Source: RPQJ01 sp963712815
GTDB lineage: Bacteria; Pseudomonadota; Gammaproteobacteria; Steroidobacterales; Steroidobacteraceae
NCBI GenBank assembly: GCA_963712815.1
Contig: CAVQJL010000008.1
Span: 372,001 to 436,000, forward strand
DNA length: 64,000 nucleotides
Reading direction: 5' to 3'
The notes under the pieces were generated by a model that saw nothing but the letters and a program-made list of their open reading frames with translations, searched no databases and was not told the DNA's origin. Position numbers and translations under genes: made by a program. Positions 54,280-64,000 of the stretch are shown one piece after another (the stretch's first letter is position 1; each line of letters opens with the position of its first letter).

Positions 54280-56421
54280 TCAGAAGCTGACTTTCATGAA
54301 GATCTTCATGCGGTACTGGCGGTAGTCCACCGAGCTGAGCGGGATGTTGCCGAGCGGCGTCGCGAACGAGGTGATGCCCGAAGCAGGCTTCAGCTTGACG
54401 CGCCTGCCGTCCAGGTCCGTGAAGAACGATGGATCGTAATCGCCCCACAGGTAGTCGATCGTGCCGCCGAACTCGACGCCCGACAGGAAGTAGCTGAAGT
54501 CGAGGCCGATACGGTTCTTGGTGTGCTCGCCCGTCAGGTACTCGGCAAAGCCGAAGTCATTGCTCGCCTCGAAGCCGAGGCCGACCGGCGCCACGTCGAT
54601 CGTGCCGTCGATCAGCTCGACCTTGTGGAACTCATAGATCAGCTTGGTGTACAGGTCGGGCGTGAGCTGGTAGCCGGCGCTGAGGCCGAAGGTGTCGTAG
54701 TCGGCCTCGCGATCGTCGCAGCTGACGCAGCCGCCGAGTCCCACGTTCGGGATCCAGTCGGGATTCATGGAGCCCACGGCACCCGGGAAACCGTCATAGG
54801 CGTCCGTCAGGAACCTCGACTTCGTGACCCGGTCGTCCTCGTCGGAGATGTACTTGTAGCGCGCCATCAGGTCGACGCCGTTGCCGATGTCGAGCGTGTA
54901 CATCGCCCGGAGCGCGAAGATCTGCATCAGGCGGTCCTGGTAGGGCGAGTACGGCGAACGGTAGTCGCCGCCGAGGCCCCAGGCGTTCACGCCTTCGTTG
55001 CGCGGGTACGGATCGCAGCCGGTGTCCTTGTCCTGGCCGCCGCAGGCCTGCCAGTTGGTGTTGAAGTCGATGTAGCTGTACTCGCCGGCGAACTCCCAGT
55101 CGCCGACCTGGTACTTCGGCACCAGCGTGATGCCCTTCCAGCCGATCACCGAGTACGCCACCGGCTCGTCGAAGTCCGTGAAGTCGTTGTCGGCCATGCC
55201 GGAGACGACCTGCTGCACCTCGCCGTTCCAGCCGCCCCAGCCGAGGCCGGCGCGCGAGTTGGCGTTCTCGCGGTTGCCGAAGTTGTAATCCGGCCGGCCC
55301 CACTGCCAGGTGCCCTCCTGGCCTTCGGTGAGCAGCACGTCCTGCTCGCGGCGCGCGGCGGTGACGGACACATAGTCAGAGCCCACGTTGAAGATCTGCG
55401 CGCTCAGTGACAGGCCGTCGATGAACAGCCGGTTGAAATTGATGTTCAGCGTGCCCGAGAGGTCGTCCATGTCGCGCAGCGGCACAGGGCTGAACCGGCA
55501 GGCGCCGTTCCAGGCGCCGGGGCCGCACAGCGAGTCGCGAACACTGTAGTCGCTGTAGTAGAGCGAGGCGCCGAAGTCCATAAAGTCGAAGCCGGTGTAC
55601 TGACCCTTCAGCGCGAAGATCGTGTTGTCCCAGCGGGTTGTTTCCCTGACGCCGGTCAGGTCGCTCGGGTCCCCTTCGTCGAGGTCGCTGTCCTGCGCGT
55701 ACATCGCGATCAGCGTCGTGTTCCAGTCTGGGCCCGGCGTGTACTTGGCCTGGAAGATCCAGTTGGCGTCGTTCGCGTAGATGTTGTCGGTGCCGATGGC
55801 GCCGGTGTTGAACTGCAGGCCCTGGTACTGCGCCAGCGTCACGCGCGCGAGATCCCAACGCAGCGTGCGATCGAGCGCCGAGCCCTGCAGCAACACGCCG
55901 CCGATGTTGTCGCGGTCGATGTAGCGCGACTTGCCCTGGGTCCAGGCGTCGAACATGCCCCAGTCACTGTTGCCGATGGTGGCCGAGTCCATCCACTCGT
56001 AGCCCGGCGTGATGCGGGCCCAGGCGCCGCGCAGCTTGATGTACTGGTTGCAGCGCGGGTCGTCCTCGCCGCAGTTCGTGGTGTCGTTGTCAGGCACCGC
56101 GAAGCCGCCGTAGTTCGACCAGTAGTTCTTGTTGAAGCGGCTGTGGATGCGTCCGCCGATCTCCACCTGCTTGGAGACCTGGGCGTTGAACAGCAGCTCG
56201 AACTCGATGCCCTGGCCTTGGTCGCCACCACCCTCGCCGGGAGTCGTCTCGGCATTGGAGTAGAGGCCCTGCTCGGTGCGGCGGTTGCCGTCGAGGAACT
56301 TGGCGTAGATGCTGCCGTACCACTTGATCGGCGAGGCACTGTCCTGCGCGAGTACGGCTTCCGGAGCCAGCCCGAGCGCCGCGGCGACGGCCGCCGCCAG
56401 AGTCGCGTTGCGAAGATGCAT
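54280..56421 (-). CDS. Outer-membrane beta-barrel, maltodextrin-locus porin
   Basis: About 713 residues, signal peptide ending at EAVLAQD. The mature protein alternates aromatic strand motifs with polar loops (IKWYGSIYAKFLDGNRRTEQ; IGGRIHSRFNKNYWSNYGGF) and ends in the outer-membrane terminus RMKIFMKVSF with C-terminal Phe. It is larger than LamB (about 420) and has no plug or TonB box, so a porin-like barrel for oligosaccharides is the likeliest reading. ATG 56421 is preferred because GGGGG lies six bases upstream; ATG 56427 is the alternative. Confidence 0.78.
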   Translation of the reverse strand: MHLRNATLAAAVAAALGLAPEAVLAQDSASPIKWYGSIYAKFLDGNRRTEQGLYSNAETTPGEGGGDQGQGIEFELLFNAQVSKQVEIGGRIHSRFNKNYWSNYGGFAVPDNDTTNCGEDDPRCNQYIKLRGAWARITPGYEWMDSATIGNSDWGMFDAWTQGKSRYIDRDNIGGVLLQGSALDRTLRWDLARVTLAQYQGLQFNTGAIGTDNIYANDANWIFQAKYTPGPDWNTTLIAMYAQDSDLDEGDPSDLTGVRETTRWDNTIFALKGQYTGFDFMDFGASLYYSDYSVRDSLCGPGAWNGACRFSPVPLRDMDDLSGTLNINFNRLFIDGLSLSAQIFNVGSDYVSVTAARREQDVLLTEGQEGTWQWGRPDYNFGNRENANSRAGLGWGGWNGEVQQVVSGMADNDFTDFDEPVAYSVIGWKGITLVPKYQVGDWEFAGEYSYIDFNTNWQACGGQDKDTGCDPYPRNEGVNAWGLGGDYRSPYSPYQDRLMQIFALRAMYTLDIGNGVDLMARYKYISDEDDRVTKSRFLTDAYDGFPGAVGSMNPDWIPNVGLGGCVSCDDREADYDTFGLSAGYQLTPDLYTKLIYEFHKVELIDGTIDVAPVGLGFEASNDFGFAEYLTGEHTKNRIGLDFSYFLSGVEFGGTIDYLWGDYDPSFFTDLDGRRVKLKPASGITSFATPLGNIPLSSVDYRQYRMKIFMKVSF

Positions 56422-56451
56422 GTTCATCCCCCGTGAGTCTGCCGGCGAGCC

Positions 56452-57264
56452 TTACTTGCGGACCATCTGCAGCGTGGCGCGCTTCACCGAGCTGCCGTCT
56501 GCGCCGCACTCGAACTTGAGCATGTCGTACTGGGCCTGCGCCTCGTCCGGCGTTCCCGCGCCCTTGCCGGCGAGGATGTCGATGACGTGCGGGTCGCAGT
56601 CGCCGTCGTTGCCGCCGCCGAAGCGGTGCTGGCCCTCGAACTCGTTGACCTTGCGGCTCAGCAGGTCGGACTTGTCCGGGAAGCCCTCGTTGGACTGCAC
56701 GACGACCTGGTAGCCCCACTTCGACGGGTCGCCCCCGCCGAGGTCGTCGAGCTTCACCTTGGCGCTGATGGTCTTGCCGACGCCCGTGGTGCGGCGCGGG
56801 ATGACGATGTCGGCAGCGAGGTCGGCCGCCTTAGCCTTGACCTCGGCGTTGACCCGCGACGCGGGCTGCGGCGAGAGGATGATCACCTTCTCCCAGGCGC
56901 TCTCGGGCGCGAACTCGACGTTGAGGCCCGGCAGCGACCCGGTGTGGCCCTTGCCGGCCTCGCCGTCCTTGTCGATGAAGATGAACACCATCTGCGTGGC
57001 GAAGCCGACGCCCATGCCCCACGGGTCGGCCAGCCGGTCGTTCACGCTGACCTTGAAGTCCGGGTTGTCGCCGCCGGTGACCTCGAACTCGACGAGGTCG
57101 AACGAGCCGGGCGTGTAGACGCCGTCGGTCGGGTAGGTGTAGCCGCCCGGACCCTTGTCGTCGCCCGTCGGGTCCATGAACTTGACGCCCTCGGCCTGCG
57201 CGGCCCCTGCCAGCGCGAGTCCCACCGCGAGCGCCGAGATCGAAAAGCGAGCCTTGTGATTCAT
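56452..57264 (-). CDS. Secreted glucodextranase C-terminal-domain protein
   Basis: 270 residues with signal peptide (MNHKARFSISALAVGLALAG...AQA). The mature protein is essentially one glucodextranase C-terminal module (PF09985 type): FMDPTGDDKGPGGYTYPTDG, FDLVEFEVTGGDNPDFKVSV, MVFIFIDKDGEAGKGHTGSL, ESAWEKVIILSPQPASRVNA. In glucodextranases this module helps bind alpha-glucan at the surface. Here it stands alone between malG and the outer-membrane barrel, so a periplasmic or surface glucan-binding role is inferred. Confidence 0.82.
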   Translation of the reverse strand: MNHKARFSISALAVGLALAGAAQAEGVKFMDPTGDDKGPGGYTYPTDGVYTPGSFDLVEFEVTGGDNPDFKVSVNDRLADPWGMGVGFATQMVFIFIDKDGEAGKGHTGSLPGLNVEFAPESAWEKVIILSPQPASRVNAEVKAKAADLAADIVIPRRTTGVGKTISAKVKLDDLGGGDPSKWGYQVVVQSNEGFPDKSDLLSRKVNEFEGQHRFGGGNDGDCDPHVIDILAGKGAGTPDEAQAQYDMLKFECGADGSSVKRATLQMVRK

Positions 57265-57319
57265 GAGCTTGTGTCCTCTGGTCAGCCCGTTGCAACGCCC
57301 CCGCGGGGGCCGCCATCCG

Positions 57320-58207
57320 TCATCCCTTGACGCCGCCGGCCGTCAGGCCGGAGACGAGGTATTTCTGCAGGAACAGGAACAGTACGACGACCGGCAGCGA
57401 CACGATGATCGACCCGGCCGCGAAATATCCCCATTGCGACGTGAACCCTCCGACGAAGAACTTCAGACCCACCGGGGCCGTGTACTTTGCTTCTTCCTCG
57501 AGGAAGGTCGCCGCGAGAATGAACTCGTTCCAGCCGGTCATGAACGAGAACAGCGCGGTCACCGCCACGGCTGGCTTGGCCAGCGGCAGGATGATCCTGA
57601 AGAAGATCGTCTGCCGCGAGGCGCCGTCCATGATGGCCGATTCCTCGATCTCCAGCGGGATCGTATCGAAGTATCCCTTCAGCATCCATACGCAGAAGGG
57701 GATGGCCGTGACCGAATAGACCAGTACCAGCCCGATGAAGGAGTTCCCGAGCTTCAGCCAGCTCACGATGATGATGTACAGCGGCACCAGCAGCAGCGTG
57801 CCCGGGAACATCTGCGAGACCAGGAATGACATCATGCCGGCCCGCCGGCCCGGGAAGCGGAACCGCGAGAACGCGTATGCTGCAGTGCACGCAAGGAACA
57901 CGCCGACCACCGTCGTGGCGGCTGCCACGATCGCGCTGTTGATGATCCAGCGCAGGAACGGCTGCTCGGTGAGCACGTCCCGGAAGTTCGCCAGGGAGAA
58001 CGTCTCCGGCCAGGGCATCACCGCCCGCAGCCGGTCGAGGAAGCCGGGGTCGGGGGGCACGTCGGCAAAGGCGAGGTTCTGGGTGCCGGAGAACGCCACG
58101 CTGATCACCCAGAGGACCGGGTAGATCGCCACCAGCGTGAACAGGATCAGGAACACGTGCAGGCCCACGTGCGAGCGGTCCGCCTTGCCTGCCCAACTGC
58201 CCTTCAC
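57320..58207 (-). CDS. malG: Maltodextrin ABC permease MalG
   Basis: 295-residue CUT1-family inner-membrane permease. GTG 58207 overlaps the malF stop as GTGA. It has six helices: LHVFLILFTLVAIYPVLWVI, IINSAIVAAATTVVGVFLAC and others. The EAA loop that docks the ATPase reads EIEESAIMDGASRQTIFFRI ILPLAKP. The end VSGLTAGGVKG is typical of MalG. The reading frame is intact within these limits. Confidence 0.92.
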   Translation of the reverse strand: MKGSWAGKADRSHVGLHVFLILFTLVAIYPVLWVISVAFSGTQNLAFADVPPDPGFLDRLRAVMPWPETFSLANFRDVLTEQPFLRWIINSAIVAAATTVVGVFLACTAAYAFSRFRFPGRRAGMMSFLVSQMFPGTLLLVPLYIIIVSWLKLGNSFIGLVLVYSVTAIPFCVWMLKGYFDTIPLEIEESAIMDGASRQTIFFRIILPLAKPAVAVTALFSFMTGWNEFILAATFLEEEAKYTAPVGLKFFVGGFTSQWGYFAAGSIIVSLPVVVLFLFLQKYLVSGLTAGGVKG

Positions 58208-60235
58208 GTATGCACCGCCTCGGTCGCCCGCGTCATGCGCGTCTGGAAGACCCCGTAGACCAGCAGGATCAGGAAGATCACCGTCGAGTACGCCGCCGAG
58301 TAGGCGTACCGGTACTGCTTCGAAGGCGATCTTGTACGCCTTGGTGATCAGGATCTCGTTGGCGCCGGCCGGCTCGCCGCCCGAGACCAGGTAGATGACG
58401 TTGAACATGTTGAAGGTCCACACCACCGACAGGATCACCGCCGGCACCAGCGTGGGCTTGAGCAAGCGGCAGGGTGATGCTCCAGAACTGCTGGCGGCGG
58501 GTCGCCCCCTCGACGGTGGCCGCCTCGTACATGTCGGCCGAGATCGACTGCAAGCCGCCCAGGATCACCACCATCATGAACGGGAACGACAGCCAGCCGT
58601 TGGTCGCGAGCCCGGTGATGAATGAGCTGAACACCCCGTCGAACCACGCCACGGGCTCGCCGCCGAACATCTGGATCGCCTGGTTGATGGCGCCGAACTG
58701 CTGGTGGAACAGCGCCTTCCAGATCAGCGCCGTGATGTAGTTCGGGATCGCCCAGGGCAGGATCAGCAGCACCCGGTAGATCGCCTTGAAGCGCAGCCCG
58801 GGCGTGTTGAGCATCAGCGCCAGGACCATGCCCAGGCCCACGCCCACGGCGACGTTCGACACCGTCCAGCAGATGGTGATGAACAGCGTCCAGTAGAAGT
58901 TCTGGTAGTTGATCACCCAGCCTTCGGCCGTGCGCTTGGCGACGTCGAAGTCGCCGAGGATGTCGACGTAGTTCTGCAGCCCGACGCACAGTTCGGTGAG
59001 CGGCTGGTTGGTGTTGAAGATGGTCTGCCCGGTGAACGACAGCGTGATGCCGTAGATGAACGGGAAGAACACCAGGATCAGCATGCCGACCATGGCCGGC
59101 GTCACGTACATGTAGGCGTAGCGGTACTCGCTCAGCGTTTCGCGCAGCTTGCGGGCCGCGCCCAGCGCGAAGAAGGCGAGGATCACCGCTCCAAGCGCCC
59201 AGTTGCCCCACAGGGCGCGGACGAAGGGCCGGCGGAACGATTCGATTGCCGCGTCGGTCGCCTCGGCATTCGATGCTGCCGTCGGCCGCGAGCAGGCCGC
59301 GCGGCCGCTGGAAGATGTCCACGTCCCAGGGATTGAGCGCGCCGGCGTCCGCCGCTTCACCTCCGCACGCGCGCCCGAAGTTCCTGGTAGGCGGCGGCGA
59401 CCGAGGCGTTGCCGTCGCCTGCGATACGCCTCGAGGCCCGCCAGGGCACGGGACGAGTACAGGTACCACGCCGCCGAGAAGAGCCCGAGCGCGACCAGGA
59501 ACAGGATCCAGCGCGTCGCACCGGTCGCGGCGCCGCCGGAGCGGTTGAGCGCCAGTGCCACGAGCCACAGCAGCGCGACCGGCAGCACCACCAGCAGCGG
59601 CCACGGCAGCGGCGCGCGTGCCGGGGCGACGGCCTCGAGCGGCCGGTCGTGCTGCACGAAGCCCGCAATCGGCGCCGTCCGCGAGGTACGGCACGCGTGA
59701 CCCGGATGCGCCCGCTGCCCGACCCGGCTCACGTCGATCTGCGGCTTGCGGAACACGCCCTCGGCCTGGTTGGTGTCCGCCGCTGCGCGCAGCTCCTGGC
59801 CGAGGTCGAACAGCCATTTCTCGTCGCGCGTGAGCCGACGCGGCAGGTCGCCGGCACGCTCCGCTGGATGGGTGGAGGCGAGCAGCTGCGCGCCGCCGAG
59901 GCGAACGACGCGGATCGAATCGTCGTAGGGCGAGCGCTCGACCCGTTCGAGCAGCGCGGCCTGCAGCTCGCCCGTGGCCGTCCGGGTCGGCCGCGAGCCG
60001 CGCCGCCGCACGAAGTCCGCCAGCGCCGACCCCTCGAGTATGGCGATGCGCGACTGCTCGTCGGCGACGAGGCTCGAGGCCGCCTGGCGGTGGAACCAGT
60101 TGCCGAGCAGCGACGGCGGCGAGCAGCGCGAGCAGCAGCGCCGAGCGCTGCTGGCTGCATCAGGAAGCGCAGCACGCGACGCGCCGGCGTGTCGGCCGTC
60201 GTGCGCGTCGCGCGGTAGTGCGCCAGTTCGCTCAT
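58204..60235 (-). CDS. malF: Maltodextrin ABC permease MalF with N-terminal sensor-like extension, frame breaks
   Basis: CUT1-family permease partner of MalG. The permease part (about 59230-58204) has YRYAYMYVTPAMVGMLILVF, VGLGMVLALMLNTPGLRFKA and the EAA loop EAATVEGATRRQQFWSITLP. Breaks near 58463 and 58322 still connect to LKPTLVPAVILSVVWTFNMF and the end MTRATEAVHT. The gene starts at ATG 60235 (SELAHYRATRTTADTPARRV) and encodes about 340 residues before the permease: a first hydrophobic segment, an exported-looking domain (RVERSPYDDSIRVVRLGGAQ; LTRDEKWLFDLGQELRAAAD) and two helices (PLPWPLLVVLPVALLWLVAL). Further breaks are near 60150, 59690, 59440 and 59270. Confidence 0.8.
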
Positions 60236-60257
60236 GCCGGTGCCGTGCGTCCCCGTC

Positions 60258-61502
60258 CTAGCGGCCCTTGCGCAGCTTGGCGATGCTGTCGGTCACCGCC
60301 GCCTGCGCCTCCTTGAGCGCCACCTCGGGCGTCGCCGAGCCCTTGACGATCTTGTTCATCGCGGTGGTGACCGGCGACCACATGAGCGTCATCTCGGCGT
60401 AGTTCGGCATCGGCACGGCGGTGTCGAGCTGCTTGCGGAAGCCCTGCAGGGTCGGGTTCTTCGCGACGCGCGGGTCGCTCGTAGACCGCCTTGTTGGTCG
60501 GCAGCTGCCCGCCCTCGAGCGCGAGCACCAGCGCCGCCTCGGCGGAGACGAGGAACTCGGCGAACGCGTAGGCGGCTTCCTTGTGCTGCGAACCGGCGGA
60601 GACGTAGACGCCCTCGACCGTGAGCCACGGCCGCATCGGCTTGCCGCCGGCCTCGTCGACGGTCGGCAGCGGCGCGATGGCGTACTTGACCTTGTCCTGC
60701 ACTTCGCCGAGGAACCACGGGCCCGAGAACACGATCGCCGCCTTGCCGTCGTTGAACAGGCTGGCGATCAGCGTCGAGGACGGATCGGCCGGCAGGATGC
60801 CGTCCTCGTTGTACCACTTCAGCATCGGTCTTCACGGCCTGGACGTTCTGCGGCGAGTCGATCACCGGCTTCGGGCCGGGCGCGAACACCTGCCCGCCGA
60901 AGGCGTTCATCAGCGCGGCGTGGAAGAAGAAGTTGGAGTACTCGTAGGCGAGGCCGAAGCGGCCCGAGGGCGCGTTGGTCAGGCCCTTCGCCACCTTGAT
61001 CAGCTCGCCCGTGGTCTTCGGCGGCGACTTCACCAGCGCCGTGTTGTAGATCATGGCGATGCTCTTGTAGTTGAGCGGCAGGCCGTAGATCGTGTCGCGG
61101 TAGGTCATCGGCGTCCATCATCCCGGGGACGAGCTGCGCGGTGACCTTCGTCGTCGACGAAGAAGTCGATCGGCTCGATCGTCTGCCCGGCCTCGACCCA
61201 GCCGCCGAGGCGGTCCTGCGCGAAGATGAAGACGTCGGGGCCCTTGCCGCGCGGCACCGAGGCCGTGATCTTGTCGGCGTAGGCGTCGTAGGGCACGGCC
61301 AGCGTCTTGACCGCGACGGCCTTCTGCTTGGCGTTGTACATGTCCACGACCTTCTCGAAGGCCGCCTTCTCGTCGCCGCGGTAGGCGTGCCAGACGACGA
61401 TGTCCGTCGCCGCCTGCGCCAGCGGCGCGGCCGCGAAGCAGCCCGCCCGTCGCCACCGCCGCACAGAGCCTACGCCGTCAAACCGTGCTTGCTCCGACTC
61501 AT
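60258..61502 (-). CDS. malE: Maltodextrin-binding protein MalE, frame breaks
   Basis: Periplasmic solute-binding protein of the ABC importer. The probable start is ATG 61502 (TGAGGC upstream) with a signal peptide ending near AAAPLAQAATD. Core segments: DIVVWHAYRGDEKAAFEKVV, GKGPDVFIFAQDRLGGWVEA, AMTYRDTIYGLPLNYKSIAM, TLIASLFNDGKAAIVFSGPW, KPMRPWLTVEGVYVSAGSQH, and the end LRKGR at 60258. The frame changes near 61440, 61150, 61108, 60828 and 60475, each time continuing the same protein. The gene lies 32 bases after malK and 22 before malF. Confidence 0.87.
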
Positions 61503-61534
61503 GTGCCTCACTCCAGATGACGCAGCCGCGCGGC

Positions 61535-62649
61535 TCAGCCCGGCAGCCGCTGCTCCGTTTCGGGGTCGAAGAGGTGGATGGCGTTGCAGTTCATCACGAG
61601 GTCGATCTGCTCGCCGAACCGCGGGATCCGGTGCGCGCCGAGCTTGGCGATGATCATGTCCTCGCCGCTGCGGAAGTGCACGATCACCTCGTGCCCGATG
61701 GTCTCGACGATCTCGATCGTCCCGCCGCAGCGGCGCGGTGGCCGGCCAGTCGTGCGCGCCCGCCTCGCCGACGTGCTCGGGACGCACGCCCATCAGGACG
61801 CTGCGGCCGGCGAGCGGCCGCAGGCCGGCCCGCCAGCCCTCCGGCACCGGCACGCTGAATCCGCTCGCCTGCAGGACGGTGGCGTCCTCGTTCACCTTCG
61901 CCGCCACCATGTTCATGTTCGGCGTGCCGATGAACTTCGCGACGAACACGTTCTGCGGCTTGTCGTAGAGCTCGAGCGGCGTGCCGACCTGCTTGCAGGT
62001 TGGTCTTGCGCTCCTTGCCCATGGGCGCCAGCACGGCGATGCGGTGGCCGAGCGTCATCGCCTCGACCTGGTCGTGGGTGACGTAGACGGTGGTGGTCTG
62101 GAGGCGGTGCTGCAGCTTCGAGATCTCGGCGCGCATCTGCACGCGCAGCTCGGCGTCGAGGTTCGACAGCGGCTCGTCGAACAGGAACACCGAGGGCTTG
62201 CGCACGATGGCGCGGCCGAGCGCGACGCGCTGGCGCTGGCCGCCCGAGAGCGCCTTCGGCTTGCGGTCGAGCAGCGGCTTGAGGCCGAGGATGCCGGCCG
62301 CCTCGTCCACCAGCTTGTCGATCTCGGCCTGCGGGACCTTGCGGATCTGCAGGCCGAAGGCGATGTTCTCGCGCACCGTCATGTGCGGGTAGAGCGCGTA
62401 GCTCTGGAACACCATCGCGACGTCGCGATCCTTGGGATGCACGTCGTTCACGACGCGGTCGCCGATCACCAGCGTGCCTTCGCTGGGTTCCTCGAGCCCG
62501 GCGATCATGCGCAGCGCCGTGGACTTGCCGCAGCCCGAGGGTCCGACGAACACCATGAACTCGTGGTCGTGGATCTCGAGGTCGAGCTGCTCGATGACGC
62601 GCACGTCGCCGAAGCGCTTCGCGATCCCCTGGAATGCTATGCGGGCCAT
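61535..62649 (-). CDS. malK: ABC importer ATPase MalK/UgpC type, two frame breaks
   Basis: About 370 residues, normal for MalK. Walker A FVGPSGCGKSTALRMIAGLE, Q-loop VAMVFQSYALYPHMTV, signature ALSGGQRQRVALGRAIVRKP, Walker B VFLFDEPLSNLDAELRVQMR, and the switch His in TVYVTHDQVEAMTLG. After a break near 61995 the C-terminal TOBE regulatory domain follows (FVAKFIGTPNMNMVAAKVNE; VLMGVRPEHVGEAG), with a second break near 61735 and the end CNAIHLFDPETEQRLPG. It energises MalFG and is the first transporter gene after the amylase. Confidence 0.9.
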
Positions 62650-62709
62650 GCTTGATGTCGCCGGGTCTGGGTCAAGGGTTGCGGCGTCGCCACGTGCCGA
62701 TCGCCGGGA

Positions 62710-64000
62710 TCATTGTGAAACATACACTCGTGCCTGCCTCGGCGGCACCACGACTTCGAGCCGGCCGCCGTCCACGACGGCCCCAGCCCCGGTGACCGCC
62801 TCGACGACCGCGCCGGTCCACGCCGCAGGTGCGTCCACCGCGACGCGGGCCTCGGCCTTGCCGCGGTTCACCGCCACGACCACCGCGTTACCCGCCTCGG
62901 CGTCGTGACGTTCGAAGACGAGCAGGTCGCCGTCCGAGGAGAGGGTGCGGTAGGTCGCCGCGCGACAGCGCGGTATTGCTGCGGCGTGTCTCGATCAGCG
63001 TCCGGTAGTAGGCGCGCAGGTTCTCGTCTCGCTTCACGCCCTTGCCCGGCAGCACGGCGCGCGCCCCCCAGGGCATGTCGTTGCGGTTGAGCGGCCACAC
63101 GCTGCCATCCCGCGCCACTTCCTCGCCGTAGTAAATCGTGGGAATCCCGAGGGAGGTCATCTTCAGGGCCACGCACAGGCGGAAGGCGTCGAGGTCGCCG
63201 CCGAGGTTGTGGAGCGCCATCGGCTCGTCGTGCGACGAGAGGTAGTGTGCGAGGTGATATCCGGGGCGCACCCGGTGGCGCTTCTCGAGGTAGGAGGCAA
63301 ACGCAATCGTGCGTCCCTTGCCCTGCACGAAGCTCTCGCAGCTGCCCTTGAACGTGAAGTCGAAGCCCGCGTCCATCTCGTCGCGGGCGAAATACTCGTC
63401 GAGCACCGTGGCCGACCCGCCCCACACCTCGGCGAGCAGGAAGAAGTCCGGGCTCACCCGCTCGTGCGACTCGCGGCGGTGCCGCTGCCAGAACTCGTGC
63501 TCGACGTGCTTGACCGTGTCGAGGCGGAAACCGTCGAGCCCGGTGCGCGCCGCGAGGCCGAGCTGCGCGTCGAGCAGGTAGTCCTGGACCTCGGGCAACT
63601 CGGTGCGGAAGTCCGGCAGGCCGCCCACCTGGCAGGTGAGCGGGTCCACAGCGCAGTCCACGGGCTTGGTGCGGAACCAGCCGGGCTTCTCGGTGAGGTA
63701 GCGCGCGTCGTAGCCCACGTGGTTGTAGACGATGTCGAGCAGCACCTTGATGCCGCGCGCATGTGCGGCCTCCACGAGCGCCTTCAGCTCGGCTTCGGTG
63801 CCGAAGCGCGGGTCGAGCGCCTGGTAGTCGTCCGCCCAGTAGCCGTGGAAGGCGCAGTGCTCAAACCAGCCGCCCGGCACGGTGACGCCGGTGGGCGGCT
63901 GCGCCGGCGGGCAGTAGTCGATCTGTCGCGCCACGGGGGTGATCCAGATCGCAGTGGCGCCGAGGCTGGCGATCTCGTCGAGCTGGGCCGTGAGACCGGC
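62710..64000 (-). CDS. Alpha-amylase family glycoside hydrolase (5' end outside window, one frame break)
   Basis: GH13 alpha-amylase-type enzyme; its start lies beyond 64000. Conserved regions: region I KVLLDIVYNHVGYDARYLTE, region II LDGFRLDTVKHVEHEFW (nucleophile Asp), region III FLLAEVWGGSATVLDEYFAR (acid/base Glu), and region IV YLSSHDEPMALHNLGGDL. Near 62965 the frame breaks and the C-terminal beta domain continues as YRTLSSDGDLLVFERHDAEA to VYVSQ, ending at 62710. Without the N-terminus, a signal peptide cannot be judged. It leads the maltodextrin cluster, 60 bases before malK. Confidence 0.9.

Noticed and set aside
57265..57319. CCCCCGCGGGGG palindrome between malG and the glucodextranase-C gene as a terminator
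   Set aside because: It has no loop and no T-tract; a simple GC palindrome is expected at this base composition.
58204..63000. Maltodextrin transport genes as true pseudogenes
   Set aside because: Every break is bridged by conserved protein in another frame, and catalytic and docking motifs are intact; similar breaks affect unrelated genes at the other end.

Overview
The window is very GC-rich, gene-dense chromosomal DNA from a Gram-negative bacterium. TonB-dependent transport, an ExeA/GspB pair, lipoproteins, RND efflux, FadE, dodecin, YgiQ and the DUF4286/DUF3667 combination suggest a free-living gammaproteobacterium of the Xanthomonadales/Nevskiales/Steroidobacterales type; this placement is inferred. 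I see no tRNA, rRNA, CRISPR array, transposase or prophage.

Layout. 1-4.4 kb: the 3' part of fadE, a DUF4286-DUF3667 membrane protein, sodB and dinB; most carry single-base frame breaks. 4.4-8.3 kb: a secreted multi-CXXCH cytochrome, then exeA/gspA and gspB. 8.3-13.6 kb: a trans-sulfuration enzyme with a coupled small ORF, rhodanese, dodecin, lipocalin Blc, a 2OG-Fe(II) oxygenase with a divergent LysR regulator, and an endonuclease/exonuclease/phosphatase-fold protein. 13.6-21.6 kb: an alpha/beta hydrolase, an acyl-CoA ligase and a TonB-dependent receptor facing a TetR regulator, 3-hydroxybutyrate dehydrogenase and a secreted PHB-depolymerase-like esterase. This reads as one catabolic locus, with three tandem 16-bp operators in the divergent promoter. 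21.6-29.4 kb: a receiver-TM-TonB fusion, an MFS permease, a beta-CASP metallohydrolase, a large REC-PAS-GAF-HD-GYP protein with a degenerate HD motif, and a host-attachment-type protein. 29.4-34.9 kb: a TetR-controlled RND efflux operon with a DUF4136 lipoprotein. 34.9-45.3 kb: redox, envelope and housekeeping genes, including a ygiQ whose variable linker carries an in-frame palindromic insertion, and two tiny lysine-rich proteins. 45.4-49.5 kb: an LTA-synthase-like sulfatase, an aldo/keto reductase, a glycine-zipper protein and a Rap1a/Tai-like protein.

49.6-64 kb is one long minus-strand alpha-glucan locus, transcribed from high to low coordinates: alpha-amylase, malK, malE, malF, malG, a glucodextranase-C-like secreted protein, an outer-membrane barrel, a terminator, a second glucodextranase-C-like protein with a SHOCT tail, malQ and a DUF4032 kinase-like protein. 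Together these can bind, import, cleave and rearrange maltodextrins.

Quality note: frame breaks are concentrated at 0.7-4.4 kb and 58.3-63 kb, while genes between are intact. Protein-level conservation continues across each break, so I treat most of these genes as intact genes with sequence errors rather than pseudogenes.
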